Shown piece by piece: positions 15,716 to 24,344 of a DNA stretch of 64,000 bases. Position 1 is the first letter of the stretch, and each line of letters opens with the position of its first letter. Made by a program: the position numbers and the translations under genes. Source of the DNA: Collimonas silvisoli. GTDB lineage: Bacteria > Pseudomonadota > Gammaproteobacteria > Burkholderiales > Burkholderiaceae_D. The notes below the pieces were generated by a model that did not search any database, was not told the origin of the DNA, and worked only from the letters and a program-made list of their open reading frames with translations. The stretch is from the NCBI RefSeq assembly GCF_018305005.1, contig NZ_JAGQEG010000019.1:1-64000 (forward strand), in the 5' to 3' direction.

Positions 15716-16262
15716 TCTGCCCCCCTGCGACTGGACAAGGGGGAAGTAAAAATGGGCTCCTGGTATGAGCGATGAAAAACTGATTTTAGGTTTGACCTCG
15801 GGGAAAGGGCACCCCTGGTAACCTGTCCTATTTTCCGTTTGTAAATGCCTGATTTATATAGGTTTATGTGATCACCTTTGAAAGATAATCTTTGGTAACT
15901 TCAAAGGTAACGTATCTCTAAGCAATTGATATATAACTATTATTTTTTAGCAATACTGCCTTCCGCTATGGTAACCAGATTACCCTAGAGTTACCCCGAA
16001 ATTACCTTTTATCGAAACCTGAAAAGCCTTATGCCACAAGGCTTTACGCCCGATTTTCAAAAAAGGTTGTTACCAGTGCTACCGTTTTTCCGAGGGGTAC
16101 TTTATTTTAGCGACTTGCTAGTTTAACGTGGAAAAATTGCTTACTATCAATGTTTTCCATCGTGCGGAATAAGGAATGAATTTCAATCCAACATACCCAT
16201 AATCGCCTCCGCAGCCGAAATGCCCATGATCCGACCCATGACCCCACAGGAGAGGAAGCACT
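15716..16262. other. Gene-free stretch with clustered GGTAAC/GTTACC words
   Basis: No convincing gene. GGTAAC or GTTACC occurs at 15817, 15894, 15906, 15970, about 15990 and 16069, with further TTACC words between. A hairpin AAAGCCTT/AAGGCTTT lies at about 16023-16045. The multicopper oxidase promoter may be at the right end. The repeats have no assigned role. Confidence 0.4.
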
Positions 16263-18412
16263 ATGTCGATTGCAAAGACGGCCGGTATCCATAGCGGATA
16301 TCGCCTACCCGCAACGGTACTCACCAGCCTTGCCCTGTTTGCCGCCCATGCCGCATTCGCGGATGAGCCCGTAGTCACCAATCCTCCCTTGCTGAAGGCA
16401 CTGACCCCGACGGTGCAGCCACCGGTGCTGGAAACCGGCAGCGAGCGACCGCGCCGCCTCAATCTGCTGAGCCTGCCACGCGCCAATGAGCTATCGCCCG
16501 GCGTGGCGCGCGAGGTGTATTTCGATCTGAACATCCAGTATGTGAATGGCTGGATTCGCAACCCGGCGCGCGAGAAACCGGGCGAAATCAAGTACGACAA
16601 GGTGCAACTGCGCAGCTACGCGCAAGGGAACGGCAAACCGGCCATGCCGACCGAGCCGTCCATGCAATGGCCCAAGGAAGGCTCGACCGTCTATATGGCA
16701 CCGGAAATCGAGGCTTATCCGGGGCAGACCATCCGCATCAATCTGAACAACAACCTGCCGCGCGACCCCAGTTGCACGTCCACGCCCCCCAAGCCCGGCG
16801 AACCTGAGCACGGCATCAACAAGCCGCATTGCTTCAGCGGCACCAACCTGCACTCGCATGGCTTGTGGGTAAACCCGGCCGGCAATAGCGACAACGTGCT
16901 GCTGTCGATCAACCCCGGCGTGGGCTTCCAGTACGAATACAACATCCCGGCTACCCATCCGGCCGGCACTTTCTGGTATCACACGCACCGCCATGGCTCG
17001 ACTGCCTTGCAGGTATCGAGCGGCATGGCCGGCCCCTTGATCGTGCGCGGTACCCGCTTGCCGACGCCGACCGAGAATGGCGATCTGGATACGCTGCTCA
17101 AGCCCTATGCCAGCAACGACAGCACCACGACCTTCCCGGAACGTGTGCTGGTGTTTCAGCAAATTCAGTATGCCTGCCGCAATGCGCAAGGCGCCATCAA
17201 GAAGGACGCCCAGGACCGCTATGTGTGCGATGCCGGCGATGTGGGCAAGATAGACGGTTACGACCAGTTCAGCTCGTGGAATACGTCAGGCCGCTATACC
17301 AGCATCAACGGCGTCGTCATGGGCACGCTCGCCAAGGCCAAGGCCGGCGAGATCGAACGCTGGCGGATGATTCACGGCGGGGTGCGGGATACCATTTCGT
17401 TCGTGATTCGCCGTCTTGCCAGCGGTGCCCCAAACCGGTCGGTTTGAAGGCGGCGGCAACCGAACAATATGTCGAAAAATATTGCACCGGCCCCAAGCTG
17501 GACATGCCGCTGGTCGCGGCGGATGGCTTGACGCTCTCCAAGGCGCTGGTCAGACAGTCCGTCACCTTCCAGCCGGGCTATCGCTGGGACGCACTGGTGC
17601 TCTTCCCTGAGGCCGGCGACTATTGCGTCATCAACGACGTCAAGGTTGCGGATACCGTCGACCAGGCAGCGCCTTCTGCACGCTTGCTGGGGCTGGTTAA
17701 GGTCGAGCCGGGCGTTCATGAGCAGATCAAGAGCATTCCATCGTATGTGGAAAGCAAACTGCTGGAAGCGGCCAAGGCCAATATGCCGGCCGATGTTCAG
17801 GCTAAGATTGGCGACGAGCTGCGTAGCGGCCTGAAGCTGAGCAGCTTCGAACCGCATCGGAGCATCGACCCGAGTGAAGTGACCGGCACGCAAACGCTGG
17901 TGTTCGATATCAAGCTCAAGACCGAGACCACGCCCACGCTCTTCCAGGTCGGCACCAATGACGACGACGTGCATTCATACGACCCCGCGCTGATCGACCG
18001 CAAGCTACGCTTGGGCGATGTGGATAAATGGGAAATGACATCAATGCTTGGCAGTCACCCATTCCACATTCACGTGAACCCCTTCCAGATCGTCAGCATC
18101 ATCGCCCCGAATGGCACTGACGTGAGCCAGGACAGCCCGCAACCCGATAAATTCGACGATCAGTTCCGCGGTATGAAGGGCATGTGGAAAGACACGCTCT
18201 GGATACTGAATCAGAGTCAGAACAAGGAAAAAACTATCCCGCCAGGGCGAGTGGGTAAATACACCGTGACCTTCCGTACCCGCTACGAGCGTTACGTCGG
18301 TGACTTTGTCCTGCATTGCCACATCCTCGACCATGAAGATCAAGGGATGATGCAGAACGTCCGCATCGCCTTGCCGGATGGCGCAGGCGGCGTCGCCATG
18401 GCGCATCACTGA
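16263..18412 (+). pseudogene. Multicopper oxidase, interrupted by one frameshift
   Basis: The first frame (to 17447) begins with a Sec signal peptide cut near AFA-DE and contains copper motifs HSHG and WYHTHRHGS. The second frame resumes at KPVGLKAAATEQYVE and carries HPFHIHVNPF and HCHILDHEDQGMM, ending at 18412. The break lies in the CCCC run at 17428-17431: one more C would give an open frame of about 716 residues with all T1, T2 and T3 copper ligands. The family oxidises phenolics or metals in the periplasm. Either a recent one-base deletion or a sequencing error. It lies inside the repeat-bounded island and has no copper-resistance neighbours. Confidence 0.85.
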
Positions 18413-18838
18413 TCGCGCGCGTCATCTCATTACCGGAGCCGCGAACGTGGCTCCGGCAGCCTCGACCATTGAAGGCATATATGCGGCCGTTGCTATCGCT
18501 CGGCATTAGCTGCAAAGGGAAGATGCCAAGCCGCTTCTCGTACCGTTGATTTCGGGCTTGTCGGAGAGCCAGTTAGTATGTAGAGAATGGCCCCTTGAAC
18601 TATGGCGAGATTGGAAAATTCAGGACATCCATACTACCTGCAGGCAAACGTTGATGCGCGCAAGTTTGCATTAAAGGCAGGAGCATAGCAAAAACCTTCA
18701 CGGCCAAGATGGAGAAATAGACAACCATCACCGGGACAGATATCAATTCGTGGAATGCATCAACCTTGATGCTGTTGGCCCGGACCAACGCTATGGATGA
18801 CAGCACTGCGGGCCGGCCGATTTCGGTATCATTCCCCC
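18413..18838. other. Gene-free stretch containing the right island repeat
   Basis: Nothing coding is supported. It contains the second copy of the tRNA-derived repeat (18595-18615). The DNA after it leads to the GGDEF gene and is presumably the original chromosome. Confidence 0.5.
18595..18615. repeat. 21-bp direct repeat, distal copy (right end of the island)
   Basis: Exact copy of 15300-15320. Only the 5' part of the tRNA is duplicated, so this copy cannot make a tRNA. The distance between copies is 3295 bases. Confidence 0.7.
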
Positions 18839-20482
18839 ATGCCAATTTTCCAAAGCATAAAGTTCCGCCTCATCGGACTCGGTATCTTGATTATCGTGGC
18901 CGGCATCATGTTGCGCTTATTTTTTGCCCTGCCCTTCGCCCAGGAACTGCTGCGCGACGAGGTGGCGTCTCAGCAATTATCGATTGCGTCTTATGTAGCC
19001 CGCGACATTGACCATAGTATCCAGGCACGCCGTGCGCTGATCGGCGAACTGAGCTCGGCGCTGCCGCCCGCACTGCTGTTGCAGCCCGAGAAGCTGGCGA
19101 TCTGGGTTCAGGAACGGCAGCGGGTGAATCCCTTGTTTAACAGCGGCCTGCTGGTGCTGCGAGCGGATGGCAGCGGCCTGCAGGCAGAATATCCAACCGT
19201 GGCCGGACGCAGCAATCTGGTCTTTTCGCATACCGACTGGTTCCAGGCGGCACTGCATGCCGATTCCGTGGTGACGAGCAAACCGCAGCGCGGACGCGCC
19301 AACGGCGAGCCGATCTTGATCATGGCGGCGCCGGTGCGCGACACCGCCAGGCGCGTGGTGGCGGTGCTGGCCGGGGTGGTGGTGCTCAACACGCCCGGCT
19401 TTCTCGATCGCCTGCAAGAAACCCGGCTCGGCGTCAGCGGCGGCTTTCTTTTGGTCTCGCCGGCTGACAAGCTGTTCGTCGGCGCCAGCGATCCCGCGAT
19501 GGTGCTGCAGCCGACCCCGGCGCCTGGCGTGAATCTGCTGCACGATCGCGCCATGGCCGGTTATCGCGGCACTGGCGTAACGATTAACGCCAAGGGCGTC
19601 GAAGAACTGTCGGCCATGGTGACGGTGCCGAGCACCGGATGGTTTGTCGTCGCCCGCATGCCAACCGCGGAGGTGTTTCACCCGATCATGGAGATGCGTA
19701 ATTTCTATCTGAAGAACACGCTGCTGATAGTGGCCGGAATGATTGCCATACTGATGCTGCTGCTACCGCGCACCTTGCGGCCGCTGACCGATGCCGCGCA
19801 TGCGATGCGTGAAATGGCGGATGGCAAACGCCAGTTGGCGCCGCTGCCGGTCAAGCGCCAGGACGAAGTAGGCAGCCTGATACTTGGCTTTAATTATCTG
19901 CTGGAGCGGCTGCGTGAAAAAGAAACGGCACTGAAGGCAAGCGAGGCGCACATGGCGTTCATGGCGCATCACGACGCGCTCACCGGCTTATGCAACCGGG
20001 CCATGCTGGAAGATCGTTTGCAGCAGGCTTTGGCGCGCGCCCAGCGTGACGGCACGCATTTTGCGCTGCTATTTTGCGATCTCGATGACTTTAAGCCGAT
20101 CAACGATGAATATGGGCATGAGGCTGGCGACGCCATCCTGTGTCAGATCGCCGCGCGCTTGCTGGACGGACGCCGCGCCACCGATACCGTGGCGCGGCTG
20201 GGCGGCGACGAGTTTGTCGTGCTGTTGACGGATCTCCACGATACCCGCAGCGCGGCGCTCGGCGTCGCTCAGCAATTGCTGGCGGCGATCGGCATACCGT
20301 TCAATATCGCGGGCAGGATATTCGGGCTCAGCGCCTCGATCGGCGTCGCCCTGTATTCCGGCGCCAGCATCTCCACTTCACAATTGATGTCGCAGGCCGA
20401 TATCGCCATGTATCAAGCCAAGCGGGCCGGAAAGAACGAGTTTCGTATTTTCGAAGAGACGCTGGAGCCCATCAACAGCTAA
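18839..20482 (+). CDS. Membrane diguanylate cyclase with a Cache-type sensor
   Basis: 547 residues. One membrane helix near 6-30, a periplasmic region of about 260 residues resembling a double Cache domain, a second helix near 300-320 and a HAMP linker (LRPLTDAAHAMREMADGKRQ). The GGDEF domain has an intact GGDEF at 455-459 and an RxxD inhibitory site (RATD, 446-449) five residues before it. It should make c-di-GMP with product inhibition in response to a periplasmic ligand. ATG at 18839 is chosen because the membrane helix follows directly; an upstream in-frame start would add a non-hydrophobic leader. Confidence 0.88.
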   Translation: MPIFQSIKFRLIGLGILIIVAGIMLRLFFALPFAQELLRDEVASQQLSIASYVARDIDHSIQARRALIGELSSALPPALLLQPEKLAIWVQERQRVNPLFNSGLLVLRADGSGLQAEYPTVAGRSNLVFSHTDWFQAALHADSVVTSKPQRGRANGEPILIMAAPVRDTARRVVAVLAGVVVLNTPGFLDRLQETRLGVSGGFLLVSPADKLFVGASDPAMVLQPTPAPGVNLLHDRAMAGYRGTGVTINAKGVEELSAMVTVPSTGWFVVARMPTAEVFHPIMEMRNFYLKNTLLIVAGMIAILMLLLPRTLRPLTDAAHAMREMADGKRQLAPLPVKRQDEVGSLILGFNYLLERLREKETALKASEAHMAFMAHHDALTGLCNRAMLEDRLQQALARAQRDGTHFALLFCDLDDFKPINDEYGHEAGDAILCQIAARLLDGRRATDTVARLGGDEFVVLLTDLHDTRSAALGVAQQLLAAIGIPFNIAGRIFGLSASIGVALYSGASISTSQLMSQADIAMYQAKRAGKNEFRIFEETLEPINS

Positions 20483-20526
20483 CGCGGGAAGGAAAACGCA
20501 GACAGGGCTACTGCTATCAGCGGCAG

Positions 20527-20544
20527 AGCGGGCCTATGCCCGCT
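20527..20544. terminator. Hairpin between convergent genes
   Basis: AGCGGGC-CTAT-GCCCGCT lies in the 95-base gap between the cyclase and the convergent secreted-protein gene. Only a weak T-rich tail follows. Confidence 0.4.
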
Positions 20545-20577
20545 TGCCTGCTGATTCAAGGCACTGCTATTACTTGA

Positions 20578-21003
20578 TTACTTGGCTGGGAGAGGGAATG
20601 CGCAAACGAAATTCATCATGACTTCGGCAACCGAATCCTTGGCCGGCGCGGCATAAGTCGAATTCTTCAAGGCGTCGCTGTGATCCACCTTGGCGCCGGC
20701 GCCGTCAGCGTCGGCAAACAGGATTTCCTTCTTCAGGCTCAAGGTCTTGGCTTTGCAATCGTATAAAGTGAAATCCTGATACGACTTAAAGGTCGGCAAT
20801 ACTTTTGCGTCGCCGTCATTCTTGCGCGCTTCTTTGAAATTCCACATGGACCATGCTTCGCGGATGCCTTTGTTTTCCTTGATCGAGTTCTGATCCAGCT
20901 TGAGCTCGGAGGTATCGCTGGAGCCGACAGATTGCCAGTCCGCAGCAGCCTGGGCGGCCACGCAAGCCAGGGCAAGAGTAAGGGTGAGCGCTATTTTTTT
21001 CAT
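20578..21003 (-). CDS. Secreted surface-adhesin E-like protein
   Basis: 141 residues with a Sec signal peptide (MKKIALTLTLALACVAAQAAA). The mature part (DWQSVGSSDTSELKLDQNSI, WNFKEARKNDGD, YQDFTLYDCKAKTLSL) matches the CNP1/surface-adhesin E type of small periplasmic or surface proteins, with two cysteines. The name comes from a Haemophilus protein; an adhesive role here is not shown. Confidence 0.7.
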   Translation of the reverse strand: MKKIALTLTLALACVAAQAAADWQSVGSSDTSELKLDQNSIKENKGIREAWSMWNFKEARKNDGDAKVLPTFKSYQDFTLYDCKAKTLSLKKEILFADADGAGAKVDHSDALKNSTYAAPAKDSVAEVMMNFVCAFPLPAK

Positions 21004-21092
21004 GTGGGTTCCTTAAAAAGTGCGAGCTTGGTTTCGACTTCGCATAGTAAACATTAATTCCTGTAACAAGGAAGCAATTTAGTAACAAAATG

Positions 21093-21123
21093 AAAAAAGC
21101 CCCGTCCGAGACAGGGCTTTTTA
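21093..21123 (-). terminator. Intrinsic terminator of the PsiF-like gene
   Basis: Leftward stem with arms AAAGCCCTGT and ACGGGGCTTT (G-T allowed) followed by six T, 30 bases after the psiF-like stop. The complementary A/T flanks may let it act in both directions. Confidence 0.75.
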
Positions 21124-21151
21124 CTGCGGCGGGAATGCAAGAAGAAACGTC

Positions 21152-21442
21152 TTATGCCTTAGGCTTTGACAAGCATTGCTTCATGAACGCCTTGCGATCG
21201 TCGCCCTTCTTGCCGGTGGCATCGGCATTGCATGACTTCATTTTCTCTTGTTGCGACATAGGAGCGGCGGCTGCCGGTTTTTTGCTCAGGCAATCTTTCA
21301 TGAAAGCTTTGCGGTCGTCGCCAGTTTTACCGGTAGCATCCTTGTTGCATGCTGCCATCTTGCTTTGCTGTGCATTTTCGGCAAATGCCGGGTTAAAAAT
21401 AAAGCAGCAAGCCAGCAATGCCAGACCTGTCAGTTTTTTCAT
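21152..21442 (-). CDS. PsiF repeat protein, periplasmic
   Basis: 96 residues. Signal peptide (LTGLALLACCFIFNPAFA) followed by two PsiF repeats of about 30 residues: C(N)xDATGKxGDDRKAFMKxCLS twice, joined by a Lys/Ala/Pro linker. E. coli psiF is phosphate-starvation inducible; the biochemical role is unknown. ATG at 21442 follows GGAGAAAATC; an upstream in-frame start would precede the signal peptide. Confidence 0.85.
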   Translation of the reverse strand: MKKLTGLALLACCFIFNPAFAENAQQSKMAACNKDATGKTGDDRKAFMKDCLSKKPAAAAPMSQQEKMKSCNADATGKKGDDRKAFMKQCLSKPKA

Positions 21443-21645
21443 GATTTTCTCCGTTTCCACAGTAGGGGTTATATCTAGCAACATCGCACTGCTCAGCGAC
21501 GATGCGGCTGCTGCATTACAGCACGAAAATTGTCGGCTGCCAATATGTTAGCTATATGCTTATGCAAGCCCGACATAAAATTATATTCATACGGGCAAAT
21601 CAACATGATATTCACAGATCATATGGCAAATATGTGAAAGCTAAA

Positions 21646-21675
21646 TTGGCTTAGTCATTTCAGACTGCATATACT
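21646..21675 (+). promoter_or_regulatory. Candidate promoter of the small gene at 21713
   Basis: TTGGCT (21646-21651), 18-base gap, TATACT (21670-21675). Together with the ribosome site and the terminator at 21920 it outlines a single-gene transcript of roughly 265 bases. Confidence 0.45.
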
Positions 21676-21712
21676 GCACTGCAACATAGACGATCAACTG
21701 AAAGGGAATATC

Positions 21713-21892
21713 ATGGCCAGCATCTCTCCTCCACTGCCGCTGTCAACACGTTCGATGCAAGCACAAGCTCGCCCTGATATGTATTCCCATGGCAAGAACC
21801 CGGTGCAACAACAACCAAGCCTGCTAGACAAGATATTGACCATCTGGAGCGCCCCTTACAAACGACTGGGTAGTTCTTTCTTGCGCTTCTGA
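21713..21892 (+). CDS. Small protein, 59 residues, own promoter and terminator
   Basis: The ATG follows AAAGGGAATATC. The protein has a Pro/Ser-rich N-terminal half and an amphipathic C-terminal helix (LLDKILTIWSAPYKRLGSSF). No recognised family. A strong intrinsic terminator starts 28 bases after the stop and a promoter lies upstream, so an independent gene is likely. A function as a membrane-surface peptide is only a guess from the amphipathic end. Confidence 0.55.
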   Translation: MASISPPLPLSTRSMQAQARPDMYSHGKNPVQQQPSLLDKILTIWSAPYKRLGSSFLRF

Positions 21893-21919
21893 AAACAGAA
21901 TGCCGCTAGACTGCCTGCC

Positions 21920-21947
21920 AGCCCCGCCGCCCGCGGGGCTTTTTTTT
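21920..21947 (+). terminator. Intrinsic terminator
   Basis: AGCCCCGC-CGCCC-GCGGGGCT followed by a run of eight T. It ends the small gene at 21713-21892. Confidence 0.9.
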
Positions 21948-21979
21948 GACCGAAGAACGGACTTATTCATCCCCCCCCC

Positions 21980-22060
21980 AAGTTACCCACAGAAAATGTG
22001 AGCAAGCCTGTTGATAACCTTATGGTAAAAAATCCAAGCTATTGATTTATATGGATTTTC
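21980..22060 (+). repeat. Interspersed repeat with DnaA-box-like words, copy A
   Basis: AGTTACCCACAGAAAATGTG, then CCTGTTGATAAC, then AAGCTATTGATTTATATGGATTTTC in looser form. Same order and spacing as copies at 28664 and 32816. TTACCCACA and TTATCAACA (other strand) each differ from the DnaA box TTATCCACA by one base. This copy has lost the middle TGTGGATAG word. Confidence 0.7.
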
Positions 22061-22129
22061 AAGCGATGCCCGCAGCAGGGTCAAACACCCCGTGGGTAAG
22101 TTCCAGCACCCGATGCGTATCGTACAGGC

Positions 22130-22196
22130 AAAAAAAAGCCCGCTCACCTTGCGGTTGCGGGCTGAATCCAAACCTTAGGAGGTGTTGGAGGAGACA
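22130..22196 (-). ncRNA. Candidate small RNA with C-rich anti-Shine-Dalgarno motif (1)
   Basis: Leftward. TATAGT -10 at 22203-22208 and CAGACA -35 at 22226-22231 with a 17-base spacer predict a start near 22196. The 5' part has TCCTCC and CCTCCTAAGG, unpaired and complementary to ribosome-binding sites. The 3' part is an intrinsic terminator: AGCCCGC...GCGGGCT plus eight T (22130-22163). A very similar layout occurs at 25632-25700. C-rich loop sRNAs (Xanthomonas sX13, Staphylococcus RsaE) act by pairing with ribosome sites; that role here is inferred. Confidence 0.6.
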
Positions 22197-22202
22197 GGTG
22201 TA

Positions 22203-22231
22203 ACTATATGGCGACGCAGCATTCGTGTCTG
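22203..22231 (-). promoter_or_regulatory. Promoter of the sRNA candidate at 22130
   Basis: Leftward CAGACA-N17-TATAGT, close to the sigma-70 consensus at -10 (5 of 6) and 4 of 6 at -35. Confidence 0.5.
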
Positions 22232-22311
22232 CTTTATTTACCTGATAACAGATATTCCATATTCATATATCAGTACCCTCACCTGCTGTACTTGCCCGAC
22301 TTGGCTGACTT

Positions 22312-22569
22312 TCATTTAGGCTCGTGATCGTGGCCGCGGCAAGCATCGGCGCGCGCCTTGCGCATCGCTCCATCCTTACAACGTATTACGCTGTGCGTTC
22401 CGATCCGGCGCGTTCCGTCGTAGTAAGACTCTGGATGCCTGTCATTTCTGGCATCAGGATGCCCATCCAGCCCCACTCCCGGCTCGGGCCGCGGCATAGG
22501 CTGGTTTTGCGCGTAAACCAAAGGAGTAAAAGCCAGCAATAGCGTCAGTGCACCTAGCAGCTTCTTCAT
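22312..22569 (-). CDS. Small secreted protein with DUF3761-like C-terminus
   Basis: 85 residues. Sec signal peptide (MKKLLGALTLLLAFTPLVYA) followed by a Pro/Gly/Asp-rich stretch. The C-terminal RCKDGAMRKARADACRGH resembles the C-K-D-G...A-C-x-G-H pattern of DUF3761-like periplasmic proteins, with two cysteines likely bridged. Role unknown. Confidence 0.6.
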   Translation of the reverse strand: MKKLLGALTLLLAFTPLVYAQNQPMPRPEPGVGLDGHPDARNDRHPESYYDGTRRIGTHSVIRCKDGAMRKARADACRGHDHEPK

Positions 22570-22709
22570 ATCGGGCCTTTCGTGACAAGTTGAGTAACAA
22601 GCTGAACAATAAGTTGAATAAGCAGTACAGTCTCTGCGGCAACGGCTCCGCTTCGAGTCTAGCCAGGCTGTTCCGCTCCACTATTTAAAGAAATCCTTGC
22701 CGGCCGCGA

Positions 22710-23711
22710 TCAGGCACATAAGCTGCGATACAGCGCCTCGCCAGACAGGGGTTGCCGGCTGGCCTGTTCGGCGGCATGGATCAGCGCCGTGATACGCCGG
22801 TTGGCGGGAGCATCGCGCGCCAGCGATTCGGCCAGGTGGACAATCGCACCATTCAAATAATCCACTTCGGTCAGGCGCCCTGTTTGCAAGTCTTGCCACA
22901 TCGAAGAGCGCGCTTCGAGATCGATTTTCAGCATGCTCGCTGCGACCCGTTTGAAAATGGCGTCGGGCAAACGCAACAAGGCCGGCAACAGTTGCGGCCC
23001 TACTCTAGCAATCCTGGCCGGACGAATCCCTGCAGCACGCAGCACACCCAACGCTTCTTCAATCAACAAAGCCAGGCAGCGCCGGTAGGCGCGCTGCGAC
23101 AACTGGCTTTTAAGCGCCAGGCCGGATAGCGCATTCACCGCGTTATTCAAATTCAGTAACAGCTTGCCCCACTGGACTGCCGCGAAATCCTCGCATTGCT
23201 GCAACGGCAAATGGGCTTGGCGAAACAGCGTCAACCACGGTTCCAGCCCGGCGTTTGTCTCAATCATCAGCTCGCCGCCGCTGGCGCGATGAAAACGATT
23301 GCCTTCCATCTGCACCACATTAAACGGCACCATCGCCGCTAGCACCTGCCAGCCACGCATCAGGCTGCGCAATGTTTCAACGTTGCCGACGCCGTTTTGC
23401 AAACTGACGACCAGCGCCGAAGGCTTGGCGTATTCGGCAATAGAGACCGCCGCCGCAGCGCTGTCGGCGCTCTTGACGGTGACCAGGATCAGATCGGCTT
23501 CGGCCAGCGCGGCAGCGCTTTCCTGATACGGGAAATGCTCGCCCTCAAAACGTTGCCGGCGACCTTCCAGATCGCTCAACAGCACACCCTGGCTGGCAAT
23601 CTGCTGACGCATCCGAGCCCGGCCTATCAACACCACGTCGCCCCCGGCGGCCAGCAGTGAAGCGCCGATATAAACGCCGATCGAGCCAGCGCCGAAGACG
23701 GCGATTTTCAT
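22710..23711 (-). CDS. 2-dehydropantoate 2-reductase (ketopantoate reductase) family
   Basis: 333 residues. N-terminal Rossmann fold with MKIAVFGAGSIGVYIGA (GxGxxG, NADPH). The ILVTVKSADS lysine region and LQNGVGN follow. The C-terminal helical ApbA/PanE domain has KLLLNLNNAVNALSG, including the catalytic-type Lys and Asn. The reaction reduces ketopantoate to pantoate for coenzyme A. Paralogues act on other 2-oxo acids and no pan genes are nearby, so pantoate synthesis is not certain. ATG at 23711 begins directly at the Rossmann strand. Confidence 0.85.
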   Translation of the reverse strand: MKIAVFGAGSIGVYIGASLLAAGGDVVLIGRARMRQQIASQGVLLSDLEGRRQRFEGEHFPYQESAAALAEADLILVTVKSADSAAAAVSIAEYAKPSALVVSLQNGVGNVETLRSLMRGWQVLAAMVPFNVVQMEGNRFHRASGGELMIETNAGLEPWLTLFRQAHLPLQQCEDFAAVQWGKLLLNLNNAVNALSGLALKSQLSQRAYRRCLALLIEEALGVLRAAGIRPARIARVGPQLLPALLRLPDAIFKRVAASMLKIDLEARSSMWQDLQTGRLTEVDYLNGAIVHLAESLARDAPANRRITALIHAAEQASRQPLSGEALYRSLCA

Positions 23712-23737
23712 CGAATCCTTGCCCGAATCGGCGCACA

Positions 23738-24193
23738 TCAATAGGCGATATGCAAGCGGCGGTACAAGAAGCCCAGGACAAACAATGGGCCGATCAGCAG
23801 AAAACGCAAATCATCGAAAAACGAAGGCTTCTTACCCTCGATCTTGTGCCCGACAAACTGCCCGATCCAGGCGATCACAAACACGCTGACCGACAGCGGC
23901 AGCACCAGGCCGGGCGGCAAGAGGTAAAGCAGCAGCAGCATCGCACCCGACATCAGCAGCATGCCAAACGCGAGCGGCGCCGACAAGGAAAAATAATAGA
24001 GCATCGAGGCCAGCCCGGCCGCCAGCGCCAGCCATGGATGGATCGCCCACAGCAAACCCAGAAGCGTAAAGACGATGACCGGCACACAAATGAAATGAAT
24101 CACTTCATTCACCGGGTTCAGATGACTTTCGGCGTATTTGGCCAGTAAAGTATCTATAGGGCGGCCCGCTGCCGGTTGCGTATGCTGGTTCAT
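23738..24193 (-). CDS. Mpo1-like (DUF962) membrane protein
   Basis: 151 residues with four hydrophobic segments. The family motifs are clear: KYAESHLNPVNEVIHFICVP and QFVGHKIEGKKPSFFDDLRF, with conserved His residues that bind iron in yeast Mpo1, a 2-hydroxy fatty acid dioxygenase. A lipid alpha-oxidation role is inferred from that family. Twenty-six bases upstream of the PanE-like gene, same strand, so likely co-transcribed. Confidence 0.85.
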   Translation of the reverse strand: MNQHTQPAAGRPIDTLLAKYAESHLNPVNEVIHFICVPVIVFTLLGLLWAIHPWLALAAGLASMLYYFSLSAPLAFGMLLMSGAMLLLLYLLPPGLVLPLSVSVFVIAWIGQFVGHKIEGKKPSFFDDLRFLLIGPLFVLGFLYRRLHIAY

Positions 24194-24344
24194 GAAGGTC
24201 TCCTATTTTTTTGATATACGACTATCTTAGACCATCATTTTTCTGCGCGCTTGAAGGTAATCGCCTCTTTTGCAGCTCGATCGGCGCCACGCGTTGCCAT
24301 GCCCCGCAGGAAAACCGCGACTGCTTATCAGGCTGGATACCCGG

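Noticed and set aside
18600-18845. 81-residue leftward frame
   Set aside because: Overlaps the island repeat and the start of the cyclase gene; no ribosome site; composition not convincing.
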